From Hypericum androsaemum (lineage: Eukaryota; Streptophyta; Magnoliopsida; Malpighiales; Hypericaceae): 64,000 bases of DNA. The stretch is taken from NCBI GenBank assembly GCA_963995505.1, contig OZ023190.1, positions 18,594,092 through 18,658,091 on the forward strand. Direction: 5' to 3'. The translations under genes and the position numbers were made by a program. Positions within the stretch are counted from its first letter, which is position 1. Every line of letters begins with the position of its first letter. This document shows, one piece after another, positions 44,805 through 57,352 of this stretch. A model generated the notes under the pieces. The model saw nothing but the letters and a program-made list of their open reading frames with translations. It ran no database searches and had not been told where the DNA came from.

Positions 44805-44872
44805 CGCATTTGGCTTGGTGGTCAAGACCGGGACGTTTTACCTTTAGGTCATTAGTTTGATTCTCACTACCA
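44805..44872 (+). other. tRNA-like segment inside the inverted arm
   Basis: A-box-like TGGCTTGGTGG at 44811-44821 and B-box-like AGTTTGATTCT at about 44854-44864 have tRNA-like spacing, in 'gcttggtggtcaagaccggga...taggtcattagtttgattctcactacca'. The other arm has the inverted counterpart at about 45447-45530 with 'gagaatcgaactaatgac'. No complete cloverleaf could be drawn, so I call it tRNA-like or tRNA-derived, not a tRNA gene. Confidence 0.4.
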
Positions 44873-45051
44873 ACAAATTTTTTTGGCAATTACTATATAA
44901 CATAAATATTATATTAAATAAATTAAATTGTAATAACTATAAAAGAAATTCTTGATAGTCAATTTGGTTTAAGTTGGTTTAAGTTGTAATAAATTCAATA
45001 CTTGAGTTGACAATTTTTTTTGATAATTTCGAGGTGACGCGTTAAAACTAA

Positions 45052-45410
45052 TCTACTCATCATGTTATTTTAAAACTTTGGACCGTGTATTAATATTTTA
45101 ACAATATTTTACTCTACTAATTCTCATAAACATAATTTCAAAAAATTTATACCCGTCAAACAAAAATCTTTGTTGAAGCTACTATTAAATAGAGTATATT
45201 AGTAATTGGTCAAATAAGTTATTTTATAACTAGTCTACTCATCATATTATTTTAAAACTTTTGATCATGCACTAATATTTTAACAATATTTTACTCTACT
45301 AATTATCATAAACACAATTTCAAAATTTTATATCCGTCAAACAAAAATCTCTAATGAAGCTGCTATTAAATAGAGTATTAGTAATTTGTCAAATAAGTTA
45401 TTTAAAAAAA
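45052..45410. repeat. 182-bp tandem duplication in the centre of the foldback-like element
   Basis: Two adjacent copies start 'tctactcatcat.ttatttt' at 45052 and 45234 and run through 'ccgtcaaacaaaaatct' to 'gtcaaataagtta'. They differ by scattered substitutions. Confidence 0.85.
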
Positions 45411-45785
45411 ATTGTCAAACTTATGTTATATAATAATTGAAAAAAAATTGTTGGTAGTGAGAATCGAACTAATGACTTAGAGGTAAAACATCCCGCTCTT
45501 GACCACTAAGCCAAAGGCGCGTTTATGCCTTTTTCGCCAACATCCTACTTTTTAAGTTGGATCCTGCCAAGATCCGACTTTTTAAGTCGGATGTTAGATT
45601 CGCCAAAAAAAGTCGGATCTTGGTCATCCGACGGAAAAAGTCGGATCTTGGTCCAAGATTCGACTTTTTTTGGTGTCCGTGCCACGTGGATATCACCTCC
45701 ACAATACTTTAAATTCAGACACTTTTTTCACAAAGTAGTGAATAGTAACACCATTCAGACAAAAAATCCGTAGCTGTGTACCCAA

Positions 45786-47419
45786 ACAATGATGCATTAT
45801 ACACTGCTAGTTGTACAATCACTAAGCTTGCACAGTTAAAGTTTAGCTAACTCGAGATATAAAACAATGTTCTCACTAATTAACTTAAATGTTTGTTGTT
45901 ATTTGCTTTAAGATTTTTTTATTCATAGCTGCTTTGGAAATTTCAATAAAGAAAATTTTGTTTTTCTTTAAATTTTTTGTTTTATACACCTGATATATTT
46001 TTAAAAGGTAATTTTTTAAATCAATTAATTATGCTTGAACATCCGTCAAATCGTTATATGCATTGTACCGCAACACCTGATATATTTGAGACCGACTAAT
46101 TTAAATTCGAGCTTAATACAAGTCTAACAATAAATCTATGGGCACAAGTGACAATGAATTAAATCGGATTCGAATTTTATTTGACTCATCTGAAAATTCA
46201 TTACGATATGCAACGGCTCATACGAATTTGAATCGTATTCGAATTTGTCTTCGGAAAAATTGATAGGATCACAATTTTTTGATAATCCAATTTCAAAAAA
46301 TTATAAATATGAATTCGTTCGAATTCCACGGGTATGTATGAGTTATTTCCGAGAAAGAAAAAAGGAACTTGGAACGATTCCCTTTGTTTCCCAGTGGATT
46401 TAACCCGTCACCTTTGGCTTTTGCTTGCATCATTCAACCCTTTCTCTCTCTCCACTTTTTTTTTTCTTCCAGGAAGGAAGTACCACAGTGCTACATCAGA
46501 GGGAACAGTCTCTTATTTTAACTTGTTTGTTTCCCCACATTAGGGTTTAGCCTTGAACCTTCAGTTGTTATGTTCTGTAAAGGAAAGTTCGCAACTTTAT
46601 TATTACCCAATTCACTCATCTTTCTACATCAACAGGACAGGGGCTTGAGACTTGTTCAATAGCCAAAAGGGCAAACAACTTTCTTCCCTTTTTTTCCCTC
46701 TCCTACTACCCAATCTCATTTATTTATCCATCTTTGTCTATTTCCTGTTTGTTCTTCTCCTCTGCAATGAACAGAAGTTTGAGCAGAAGAGAGAATACTG
46801 ATTTTTTGATTGTGGTTATTGCAAAGATTCAGACAATGAAAGTTGGTAGTAACAAGGACAACAAGGTGGGGAGGAAGAGATTGATGGGCCCTTTAAAGCC
46901 TGCAACTGAAATGAGTGCCTCTGCTAGTAAAAATTTCCTCTCTCTCTCTCTCTCTCGTCCTCCCTCTTCACCATTCATTCATCTGCTTGTAAGCTTGCAT
47001 TGTGAATCATTTTATTGGGTTTTGGCTCCTGATGCCAAAAGCACTTCACTTTTATGATCATTTAAGGAAATTAGCTTCTTTTTTTTCTTTCTTCTTACAC
47101 TTCTTCATTGGCTCTTCTCTCTATCTGTTGGTGTAGTGCATGAGCCCTTTACCTTTTGTCTTCTTCATTCACGTAGCAGAGAAAGAAGAGTGAGTAGTAC
47201 TGTTCTCTGCCTTTTGAGTGTGTACTATTTATTTTCATGGAGAAAGGGAGACCAGCTAATGATTTAAGGAGAACTTTGTGGTTTATTGAATAGCTTGTTT
47301 TGGGTTCCCTTTGGCCTATCTCATCAGTGGGAAGTCATCAATGCTTATTGAGCCTTGAGGTGTCCTAAAACTGCATTAAAGTTGTGAACTTTAACCTTCT
47401 TATGGTTTTTTTTTTGCAG
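45786..47419. other. Upstream region and leader of the ATH1-like gene
   Basis: 45786-46330 is AT-rich intergenic DNA. From about 46440 the sequence becomes CT-rich and transcript-like, with a (TC)n tract near 46937-46967. Upstream ATGs occur, for example at 46767 (a ~97-codon frame opening MNRSLSRRENTDFLIVV) and at 47237 (18 codons, MEKGRPANDLRRTLWFIE). Which of them are in the mature leader cannot be told from the sequence. Confidence 0.5.
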
Positions 47420-47461
47420 TTTTGGTAGAACTCATTGGAGTCCCCTGTTGCTGGTCTGCTG
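47420..47461 (+). other. Probable non-coding leader exon of the ATH1-like gene
   Basis: It is bounded by a strong acceptor (ggttttttttttgcag/) and a donor (/gtaagt). The next leader exon would begin at 47769 after 'atttgcag/' and run into the coding start at 47940. The gene thus seems to have at least one intron upstream of its start codon. Confidence 0.5.
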
Positions 47462-47939
47462 GTAAGTCATAGCTCCTTTGGCAAAATTGCTCCCAAGAAC
47501 TAAGGTTACAAAAAATGGAACCTGTTCTAGGTTGTTGCTGAACACTAATCTTAACCTAACTTCACCGTTATATGTCCGAACCTTAATGTGCAATAATGAT
47601 GTTGCTTTGTTTTGTTGGATTGGAATCTTTGTGATGTATTTCTAATTACCTGAATTCACCTAACTTTCTTCTGAGTGAAACATATTTGAAATAAGTCTTG
47701 TTTACGAGAGGAAAATCAAAATGCTGCAGTGATTGATGCCATTGCGATCGTATGACCGTCATTTGCAGGAGAGTTGCAACTGGACTGTGAAAACATTATA
47801 ACAGTTGGCTAGAGGGATAGCAAGTAGTACCCAAGCTTGCAAGTTTGCACTCGCGGATCATAAATACGTGGGATGACTTGAAGAGCCGAAGCAGTCTCCC
47901 ATCTTCCCTGTGTAACTTCATTCACTATTGTTGGGCTTG

Positions 47940-50108
47940 ATGGATGACAGTTTCTTCGGCATTCCCATAGCCACGGATGCCAGGAATGCCATTTCTGCGG
48001 ACAGAACTAGCTTGCGGGCTACTCCAAGTGAGCTTGTCCAACTTGATCAATTATGCATAGATAACCAGAATCACAATTCAGTGGATTGCAGTGGATATTC
48101 TTCATTTACGGGAGAGCAACTCGATCTCTGCAAAGAGTTTCACTCAAGAAACCAAACCATGGCTATGTATTCAGATGCATCGGGTACACCTCCTAGAAGA
48201 ATCATCATGAAAGAACAAATCCCTAGCAGCTCTGATGTTGCTGCTAGCTCCGAATTTCAAAAGCATTATTTCGGGGCAATGCCCCTTTCGGCGTCTGCTC
48301 TTGCGACTCTCTTGGCTTCAAGAAGTGATCTTCAAGAGAATCTGAACAGCCTAACCATTTCAGCAGCTTCAAACTATCCCTTCGAAGCTTTCGGAACTTA
48401 TCTTCCAAGTGATTGCTCCAACTCTTTGGAATCTTCATTTGACTGTGCAACTGATCACAGATGTGATGAAATATTTGGTAATATCTTTTGTAAGGGTGCT
48501 CTTCAGTCTGTTCCGGCCCATGTTGATATTGGTGCTGCTAGACCTGTGAGGGCCAGAGTCCCGCCTTGTTCAGCTAGTAGAAATGTGGAAGATAGTGGCT
48601 GGATCTCCTGCAATGGGAGTGCACGCATTGATGACCGCTATAACTATCAATCTAGAAGAATTACCAACGGACTTTCTTTAAGTCTTGGAACATCGCAGCA
48701 TACCATAACGACCAATGCAAGTATTCTCGGCCAATGCTCGGAGATAGATTGTCCCACAGCTTCTCAGCATTCTGGCAAAGAGACGAGGTTGAGCTTAGAA
48801 CAAACTTCTTGCGACACTATGGAGCTTGGGCTGAGAGCCAGCTTGCATGGACACGGTCAGGTTTCACAAGCTGTAGCAGGATCCAGATTTCTCGAGGCAA
48901 TTCAGGAAATACTGACTCAAATAGCAAGTTATTCTCTTGAGAACATGGATCAACTGAGTTACTCTGCCCTTGGGATGAAGACTGGCCCGAATGGTTTCTT
49001 TGCTTCTGGTTACCATGCTGAAGGAGGGCCTCTGATCGGTTCTAATGAGCCAACTAATGTGGATGAAGGATTAAACGTCGAAGTGGACCCTGCTTTACAG
49101 AGAAGGGCTTTGGAAGCAAAGAAAAGGCAATTGCTTACTTTATTGGAAGTGGTATGCCATTCAACCATGTCGACGATTACTTTGCTAATTTGCTTATTCT
49201 GATGATCTTATAAGTGTGAAGTTGGCCAACTCTCGACCGTGTTGTGGTTCCAGGTTGATGAAAGGTACAACCAGTGCTTGGATGAGATACACACAGTTGT
49301 ATCTGCATTTCATGCTGCGACGGAGTTGGATCCTCAGCTACATACTAGGTTTGCTCTTCAATCTATGACTTTCTTGTACAGGGGCCTAAGGGAAAGGATT
49401 AGCAATCAAATTCTTGCAATCGGAGCGCATTTCGAAAGTTCATCATCCTCTAGGGAGATACAAGGATCTGCAGAGACGTCCTACCTTCAAAAGCAGTGGG
49501 CTCTTCATCAGTTAAAAAGAAAAGATCATCAACTTTGGAGACCGCAGAGAGGTTTGCCCGAGAGATCTGTCTCAGTTCTCCGTGCATGGATGTTTCAAAA
49601 CTTCCTTCACCCGTGAGTTGTCTCGAAACTTCTGATCTTCGCTAACCTTCTCCTAGGTCTAACTAGAAATGATGAGTTCTGGAACGAACGAACTTTGATT
49701 CCAGTGCTTGATATTTGCTTCAGGTATCCAAAAGATTCGGAAAAGCATCTGCTCGCAATTAAAAGCGGATTAACGAGAAGCCAGGTATTTAGAAGCTGTG
49801 AAGTTTCTCTGACTAAGCAAAAATTGTGTCGTGCATTGCATTTGAGAATCTGAAAATCCATTGTATCTGTTCCTTAAAATGCAAGTTCTGTGTTCTGCCT
49901 CAAACCAGTTCGATGGTATTCTGCAATCCTTGTTCAGGTATCGAATTGGTTCATTAACGCTCGTGTCCGCCTGTGGAAACCAATGATTGAGGAGATGTAC
50001 GCCGAGATGAACAAGAGAAAATCTCTTCAGAAGGGAGAAGGAACCAACAGCAGCCAAGGAACACGCATGACACTCAGCAGCCGTCATTTTAACATGAATC
50101 AAAACTGA
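47940..50108 (+). CDS. ATH1: BEL1-like TALE homeodomain transcription factor, ATH1 type
   Basis: Four coding exons, 47940-49151, 49254-49612, 49724-49784 and 49938-50108, give about 600 residues. The first in-frame ATG ([19 protein letters not shown]) is at 47940. The SKY region starts near residue 313 ([20 protein letters not shown]). The BELL domain starts near 381 ([20 protein letters not shown] ... [20 protein letters not shown]). The homeodomain at about 499-561 has the TALE three-residue loop extension ([14 protein letters not shown]) and recognition helix [19 protein letters not shown]1-specific stretches include [39 protein letters not shown] and [15 protein letters not shown] proteins pair with KNOX proteins through SKY-BELL and act in the nucleus. 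ATH1 in Arabidopsis controls the shoot meristem, internode growth and flowering time. All domains are open and complete. Confidence 0.9.
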
Positions 50109-51967
50109 AGGAGATGACTACGACGACGACCACGGCCACGATGGGACAACGCATTGGCAGGCTAGTAAGGACATTCTTGCGAGGGAAACACGAGACGAAA
50201 GGAAACGAGAAGAAGAGCACTAGTGATGGTCATATTAACAGTATGTAATGCTCCATGCTCGGGCATGCAGCTCTCAAGCTATGTAATTGTACATGATGAA
50301 GTGTTGTCAAGTATCAACTCATATTTTGAAGTGATGCAGATGGTCGGTCAGGTTCCAACCCAATTTCTATTGGAACCGGATACCGTTTTGTACTCTAATT
50401 TTCCGAGTTAATACAAGTAAAAGGAGGTTCGAATCCAAGTCCAAACGGGATTGAGATGTTGGGGATACTGTCCTATTCCAAGTGGAAAGTGTCGCAATGA
50501 GCATAAGACAGTGCAACTAGAAATCCGGTGCTTAGCTGTAATGTACTACACAAATCGAGAAATGCAGTCCACTACAACTTGAGAACTGTCTTTATGAGCC
50601 AGCAATTCGGTGTGCCTTGGGTTGGGGACAATAGCCGTTCTCCTCCGCATGGACTTGTTGCAATCTTTTGGTTTACACACGTATCCGACTTGGCCGACTA
50701 ATCCAGATTCAAATCGAGTGAGACCTTTGAAATGTCTCTTGATTAAGCTAAAACAATATTGGTATTATTACATGACACCAACTACACCCCACCAATACAA
50801 TAATTTCCTAGTCCTAGAATGGTTAACATACACATTCAATGAAACATCAGCAGCTGAGCAGTAATTAAAATAATTATGTTTTTTCTTTTTAGAACAATAA
50901 TTCGACTCAACTTGGCAAGCCTTTTGCATACTGGTAGTTTACAGCCCACCTCTCTCCATTATAGGAGACCTCACTTAAGAGTACATACACTTCAAGAGCA
51001 CAAATTAATTCCCGGAGAGGACCGACTCCCAGCTGCCTCCATCTATTTATTATGTACCTTGTTTTGATCCGCGTCTTTCATTTGCAGCCTACTCGAATAT
51101 TATGAAGCCGACCGACGAGAGTAGTTGGGAGGTAGTTGCCATCTAGCTGGAAGAGAATAGCTCTTAAAGCACATTATTATTAATGGAACGTAAAAAAGTC
51201 TTGGGTTCAAATCTTACACATTAAAATCATTATCAGGAGAACCACCCTTGTATAGGACCCGACATTATTCGACTCTGAAAATGAGAAATTCATCTATGGG
51301 GTATTATGAGACTGATCTTCATCCAGGCCATAAGATAGTACTGTTTTATTCTTCGGTATTAAACAAACCCAAGAACAGCTCTATGGACTGTAATTTAGTA
51401 CAAGGTCAACATCATTCCAAAGTGGTACCAAATGATTCCATTAACACTAAGATAGGGACACACAGATGCACTTGCCTCAGCCACACACAAAGGAATCCAA
51501 TTATCACCAACGAGCACATAACTAAGCAAATATCTGCCAGTTCATCACACCTAAAAAGTTCCATTACTTTACCTAAAGAAAGGAATTAGGACCAACTTTG
51601 TGGAAGCCAACAAAAGAGACAGTGCGCAACAACTACAGTTAGGAGAAGTATATTCAACAAACACTGTCTTATTGTATTCTTAATAGTTTGATATGCTTTA
51701 ACGTGGAACGTATTCCATGAATGTACAACAACCTTCTTCATCGTCTTCTGACTAACCTTTTCATGATTACAAATGAAATAATGGCAATGGCCACATCCCA
51801 CCTCTCTCGGTCTCTCGTATTTTCTTCGCCCGCCCTATTCTTAGTTTCATATCCTGACCTCTCTATCTACAATCTTTTAGCAATCCCCGGATCAATCAAA
51901 GAAATTACAGTGCAAAAAATAGACTACAAAAGGGACGTTCCCTGCTATCTATAATACCCTTCCAGAC
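50109..51967. other. Region between the convergent ATH1-like and NDL genes
   Basis: 50109 to about 50560 is the likely 3' untranslated region of the ATH1-like gene. The DNA just below 51968 is the likely 3' untranslated region of NDL. No other gene was recognised; the open frames between are short and lack motifs. Confidence 0.5.
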
Positions 51968-54519
51968 TTACATTGCTACTCGTGTTTTTATCGGTTTCAA
52001 CTTCAACCCCATGCTCTCCGGTGAAAGTAGGTCTGCGGAAATGCAGATCGGACTCAACGGGCTTCTTGGGCTGACACTCATCTTCGGCGGCCGGTACATA
52101 CCATACCCGGTGAGGAAGTATTCAAACGGAATTATCATAGCATGGGGCTGCTCCTCCGTCACCATTGACCCACATGCTTGAACCTGCATCGAAGCAATCT
52201 CCTCAGTGAATAAATAAGGCTTTCATATATTAAGATAACTTGATAGATGTAAACAAAATGACAAGCATAGTCTACCTCTACTAATGCACTATTTCTTCTA
52301 TCAAGTCTTGAGGTCATGTAAAGAGCCTCGTCGTGAAACGGTGAGCTGTCGCCAACAAATATAAGCGACCTACAATGCAGTTTTCGCAGTCCTTCGCTAA
52401 TATCTTGTCTCCTGGAAAGAAACGAAGAGAATTGGACTAAGTCAATACGTTAAATTGCATGAATTTGAGTTGTCAATAGCTCCTGCCGTAGTGAAGAATC
52501 TAAAAAGGAATCATATGTTAATTAGTTTATCAATCCAACCGAGGAAACTATCATGAAAAGAAACAATACCCATTAATGGCTTCAAGGAATCGCCAGACAT
52601 TCACGCTCTGCCTTTCATCCAACAGCTGCAAACAGAATGGTCAACCTTGTTAAAATGCTAGGTTCTCGACTGTCCATTACCACATAGCTTATATGCCAGT
52701 GTGAATGAGTCTGGTGAGAGATGAGAAAATAGACCCATTGACAACATTCGAAAACCCACCTTCCGACAAGCATGGACTATATCTGACTCAGCCACGTGAG
52801 CACTACCACGAGCATCCTGTCATTAAACTGAATCAATCACAGCAATAAAACCAGCACCACAAAAAATTCCACCAGGTAACTTAGCGCAGAAGCATACCTT
52901 GCTGAAGTACCGCTTAATTAGCAACTCCTTCACCATCCCACACATGCCATAATAGTAGAGTAAGTTAGACATGACCTGTAAGAGACCAAGGATACGCATA
53001 AGATTCGGACCCCAAGTCTTCCCCATCAAAAAGCAGAGGGACACAGATAGAAACCTTGTTCAACAACCATTCTGTCCAAGATGGAGCTTTGCACAAAGGA
53101 GATATTAGTATCAAGCCGAGAACACGTTGCCTATATTTCATCTGTGGCCAAATAAGAAACGGAAACCTGTAAATAGCTGCGGCAAACACTCGACTGAAAT
53201 AATCCGCACGATATAGTAAGGTAGGGAAAGAAAGCTTACGGCAAATAGACTGAGTACGTAAGCTCCAGCTGTGACACCCATACACATAACTGCACCAAGT
53301 CTGGAAACATAAACAAAAATTGGATCAGCCAGTTACACTAGTCCGCAAAAGATCCGATGAAAACCGAAAGCACTATATGGTCAATGGCTAAGTGCAGCCA
53401 GTTAGACATAGTATCTAATATAAAAAAACCAAGTGTAAGCTAAAACGGAGAGTCGAATGACAAAGAATATATTACCCAAAATAATTAAGAACTTCAACAA
53501 TTTGGTCTGCCAAGTCATCAACCGAAAGTAGATGTTCATCAGCACTGATGGAAGCAGCTCCAAACTGCAATAGTTCACGAAGGAAACGCCACATGAGAGA
53601 AAGGCACGGATGGTAGCAAAAGCAGTAATCACAATATAAAAGAAAGTAGGAAGCAGTTAAAGGATCGAGCCACGAACCTCGTGTCCAGGCGGGCTGATGT
53701 GATAGATACAAAAGTTGTGGAGAAGCAAGGAACAAGCTTCAGGACAGAACAACAGACCTTGAAAACAGGACACATCTGCTCAAAGCACAAACAGAAAGCA
53801 GTGAGTAACAAACGAAAACAAATCCAAACCCGAACTTTCCAAAGCACCATTCCAACTTGAGCAATGAGGCAGGCAATCGAAAGGGGTCCAAATCGACTCA
53901 CGATTAAGAGCTAAATCCGGGTAGGTAATGAGAGCCGGCTTGTCTTGGTCACCGTACACCGACACCGACACGCAACCGCAGCACGTCCTGATCAGATACT
54001 CCTGTTCAAAACCAACAAAACACAACCCACCGACACACCATACTTAAACACAGCCAATGCCCATAATTGCATTAAAAAGAACCAACCCACAAAGATCATT
54101 ATGATCAAATATAACTGTCATTATAAAGTGATTAACTACTTCCATTTACCATTGTTCCCAAAACTACCCCCAAATGGATGGGTAGAGATATAAATAGAAG
54201 CAAGCATTGGCAATAAAACAAGCAATAAACCGGTAATTTATCGTTCAACAGGAACAACCCAATATTTACCGGAATAACCCAATAAAGTTCACTTTTTTTT
54301 CCAAACAAAAAAAAACCCGCCTCCTCCCCGCATGAATCAAATAAAACAAAGAAAATTAGCATTGTTTCATATATTTCTTCACAAATACAACAAAGGCGTG
54401 AAGAATATAAAATAAATAAATAAAAACAGGTAGATGTAGAAAAAGGGTAATGTGGTTACCTTCCCACCAGGAGACAGCGTGTCCATGTCTATAGAAACCG
54501 ACCCGCTTGAATCCGCCAT
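51968..54519 (-). CDS. NDL protein (plant N-MYC downregulated-like; NDRG / SF21 family)
   Basis: Eleven exons on the minus strand: 54460-54519, 53902-54001, 53678-53775, 53476-53564, 53240-53300, 53055-53141, 52898-52975, 52760-52816, 52570-52625, 52276-52411 and 51968-52183. Their sum is 1038 bases, 345 residues, with all introns GT-AG. The protein is an alpha/beta-hydrolase fold without hydrolase activity in this family. In Arabidopsis NDL proteins bind the G-protein beta-gamma dimer and influence auxin transport. Landmarks are [105 protein letters not shown] and, near the end, [20 protein letters not shown] and [20 protein letters not shown]. Exon 4 has FGAAS where LGAA is usual, a mild change. 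The gene looks complete. Its 5' leader and first intron carry CT and AT repeats. Confidence 0.93.
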
Positions 54520-54584
54520 TGCTCTATCTTCTCTTCTTCCCTTTATTTTCTTTCTCCTTCTTTTCCTTTTCTTTTCTTTATTTT

Positions 54585-54705
54585 TTTCTCTCTCTCTCTC
54601 TGTCTCTCTGTTTCTCTCTGAATTAGAGGGAGGGTGTGCCTTTGCCTTTTGGCTTCCATTGGCTATATAGTATTTATTTCTTCTCCCTCTCTCTCTCTCT
54701 CTCTC
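54585..54705. repeat. CT microsatellites in the NDL leader/promoter
   Basis: Two CT runs (about 54585-54620 and 54685-54706) on the plus strand lie just upstream of the NDL start codon. Read on the gene strand they are GA repeats. Confidence 0.85.
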
Positions 54706-54709
54706 CCCT

Positions 54710-56255
54710 CTCAGTATAAGAAATGAAAAAGGGCTATTAAAAATGGATAAATAAAAGGAGAGTGGTTTATCCCTAATTTTTTTTTATTTTTCTTGGGGGG
54801 GATAAATCGAAATTGTCGACTCGGGGTGGGTTGACTCAGCCCGGGTCACCGACGCTCACGAGGGGTATAAAAGAGAGGGGGCCGAGGATGGGAACCGTGG
54901 TCTGGGAAACCTAAACCAGGGTTAAGGGGACCGACAGTTTTAGCGGAATTACGCTTTTGCCCTTCCCAGATCGGACAACGACGTTCGGGCTACCGTAACA
55001 TTTTCATCAATTCGTTTATTTGCCTTTTTGGGCAAAACAGGTGGTGTTGACTTTTGACTGATTAAATGGCCCTTAAAAAATTAATCAATTAATTTCTTGC
55101 CACAAAAAGTGAATTAATTAATTAATTTGTAATTTCGATTTCAGTAATTTGGATTTGGCTTCGTATGGTTACTGGCCGCCTCGTGTCATTGCCTGTTAAT
55201 ACTCGTCGTTATCTTGTCATTTTTTTCAAATCCTATTATCCATAAAAACAAGGGAACCGTACGGTTTTCTCAGATTTCCGATTACTATGAGATAATTATT
55301 TGCAACAGATCGCATCATTATTACTATCAATATTTTAGACCCGAAATCAAATTAATCGATGAAAACCGAATATTATCTAAAAATATAAATTTTTGTTATC
55401 AAAATGTGTGGGTTACATTTATTCATTAAAAAATGTGGTCTCTATTGATATGCCGCATGGGATGCTCTATTTTTATTTTATGTACTCCGAATTTTAATTG
55501 TCACTTTCCATTTGAGTTGGTATGGGTCATTACCATTTACCAGACAACAACCGAGGAAAGCCCCATTTTGCTTGTTGCTGCCTTGAAGTCATTTTGGCAT
55601 ATTATTTTTTCCTTTCACTTTTTGTCCTTTTTTTATTAATAAAAAAATTGTGAAATTACCATCGTGAATTGACACTTTACCCCCCAGGAATAGGGACTGC
55701 TCCATGTTTTGTAGATGGAATGTCGCCATTAGTGTGAGTAGTCGTTTTTTTATTAAGTTGATCTAAGCTTGATATGGTCATTTTTGGTTCTCTAGCACGC
55801 TAACCCACAGATTTTGAACATATGTGTTCATGGTCAAATAGTTAATGCATTCCTTTATAGTGTTCATGTGATTTGTATCTGAATATTTATTGAATCGATT
55901 AATCTAAATTTAAATTGTGTAATATAAAAATATAAACAAATATTTTCCAAAATGTGACGCAATTACATATTTAAGTTCTAGTTAAGTTTGGTGGTTATTG
56001 CACATCCTATATTGTTGTGCTCGTGAATATAATCAAATTTTTGAATGATATTATGTACTAATGATTACTTGTAAGCATTCAATTACCACCAACTAAAATT
56101 TCCAAGTTTATAACCCAATCCGGCGGATTTTCCGTGTAATAGTAACTTGTTTTTATTGCTTGCAGATTTTTAATTCAATAAATGCCTCACAGCTTTAAAG
56201 CTGGAGCTAGTTAATTTATGAGAGGCATAGACCTGGTTCATAGACTTGGATACTT
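54710..56255. other. Upstream of NDL, no gene recognised
   Basis: 54780-55000 is GC-richer and probably the NDL promoter region. The rest is AT-rich. Small open frames carry no motif. Confidence 0.45.
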
Positions 56256-56259
56256 ATAT

Positions 56260-56885
56260 AATTGTGGGATTCTGAGTCTCTGACTATTGGTGGGCGATAC
56301 AAATTGGCATTAATTATGACATTCGAATTGTGGACCTATATATCGAATAGGGTCTCTGTAGTTCGTTTTATCTACCACTCAAGTCAGAAGGTAACATTGC
56401 AAAGAGAATTTTCATATCGAGTAAGTTGTAAATATATTGTTGGACCTTGGGCCCATCAGGCCTATAAGTTAGATTGGATGGGTCGGTCAACCCGAGTTGA
56501 TTGGCCCGATGCCACGTTGACGTGGCGCTGACGTAGTTGCCGCCAAAGGTGGCGGCCCACATGGCACCACGTGGCGGACATGCAGTCCGAAGTCCCACGT
56601 GGCGGACATGCGGCCCAGTAGTACCACGTGGCGCATTCTGGTGTGTCGAATTTTTCTATAAAAACGGAAATTTAGCTGAACCAAAATAGAAGTTTGCCCA
56701 CAACCACTCAATAAGAAAGAAAAAATTCTAGATTAGTTCTTGAATTTTAATCAGATTTTCTATAGAGGAAATCTCGTGAAAATTAATTACGAATCTGTTA
56801 AAACGTGATCGTAATTCAATTAGCACGAAGACATTGTGGACCCGAACCTGTGGACCTCTTGCTTCAACAAGTAAGTGATTTATTA
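56260..56885 (+). promoter_or_regulatory. Orphan promoter-like block with three G-boxes and a TATA box (possible solo LTR)
   Basis: Three CACGTG G-boxes (56568-56573, 56596-56601, 56625-56630) sit in near-repeats of 'ccacgtggcggacatg', 28-29 bases apart. A good TATA box, TATAAAA, follows at 56657-56663 in 'tttttctataaaaacgg'. Downstream come 'accactcaataagaaag' (a possible polyA-type signal) and no coding frame. Spacing of G-box cluster to TATA is promoter-like. Absence of a gene suggests an LTR or a promoter that lost its gene. LTR borders were not established. Confidence 0.45.
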
Positions 56886-57352
56886 TTAACGAATTAGTTT
56901 ATTAATTGTCCAACTTTAACACGTAATTACTCATTAATTACGCGTCAAAACCTTCATATATCAATATTAATAAATTTTACTTACCAAAAATAAGAATTCT
57001 ATATTGATCTTTACACATTCGATTGAAGAAAAAATTAGTATCTTTGATTACACAAACTTTTTTTTTCCGACCAAATTAGCCACTATACACATGATAAAGT
57101 ATATCATTTATCCGGTTAACCATTAGCTGATTGCCCTAAATCATGAGCTGGTTACCACAAAATATAAAGCAAAAATATATTTTGCACCATTCTGTTGATT
57201 ATATCATAATTTATAAACTGCTGCTTACCAAAAAAAATCATAATTCATAAACTTGTTACTTTTATCGTCATCTTGAATTTTGAATGCAAAAAAAAGAGTA
57301 CAGATATAGATTTGTTTTAACTTTATTAGAAAAATGTTTATGTTATTTTTAA

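Larger units (their letters stand above)
44535..45785. mobile_element. Foldback-like element with ~370-bp inverted arms
   Basis: The arm at about 44535-44903 is an inverted copy of about 45417-45785. Shared landmarks are gtgtctgaatttaaagtatt, the 'ccacgtggca' block, repeated 20-base palindromes built on GATCCGACTT...AAGTCGGAT, and a tRNA-like segment. The centre holds a 182-bp tandem duplication (from 45052 and 45234). No coding frame and no secure target duplication were found, so the superfamily is undecided. Confidence 0.75.

Noticed and set aside
44811..44864. A tRNA gene
   Set aside because: Only A- and B-box-like words are present. I could not pair an acceptor stem or place an anticodon loop.
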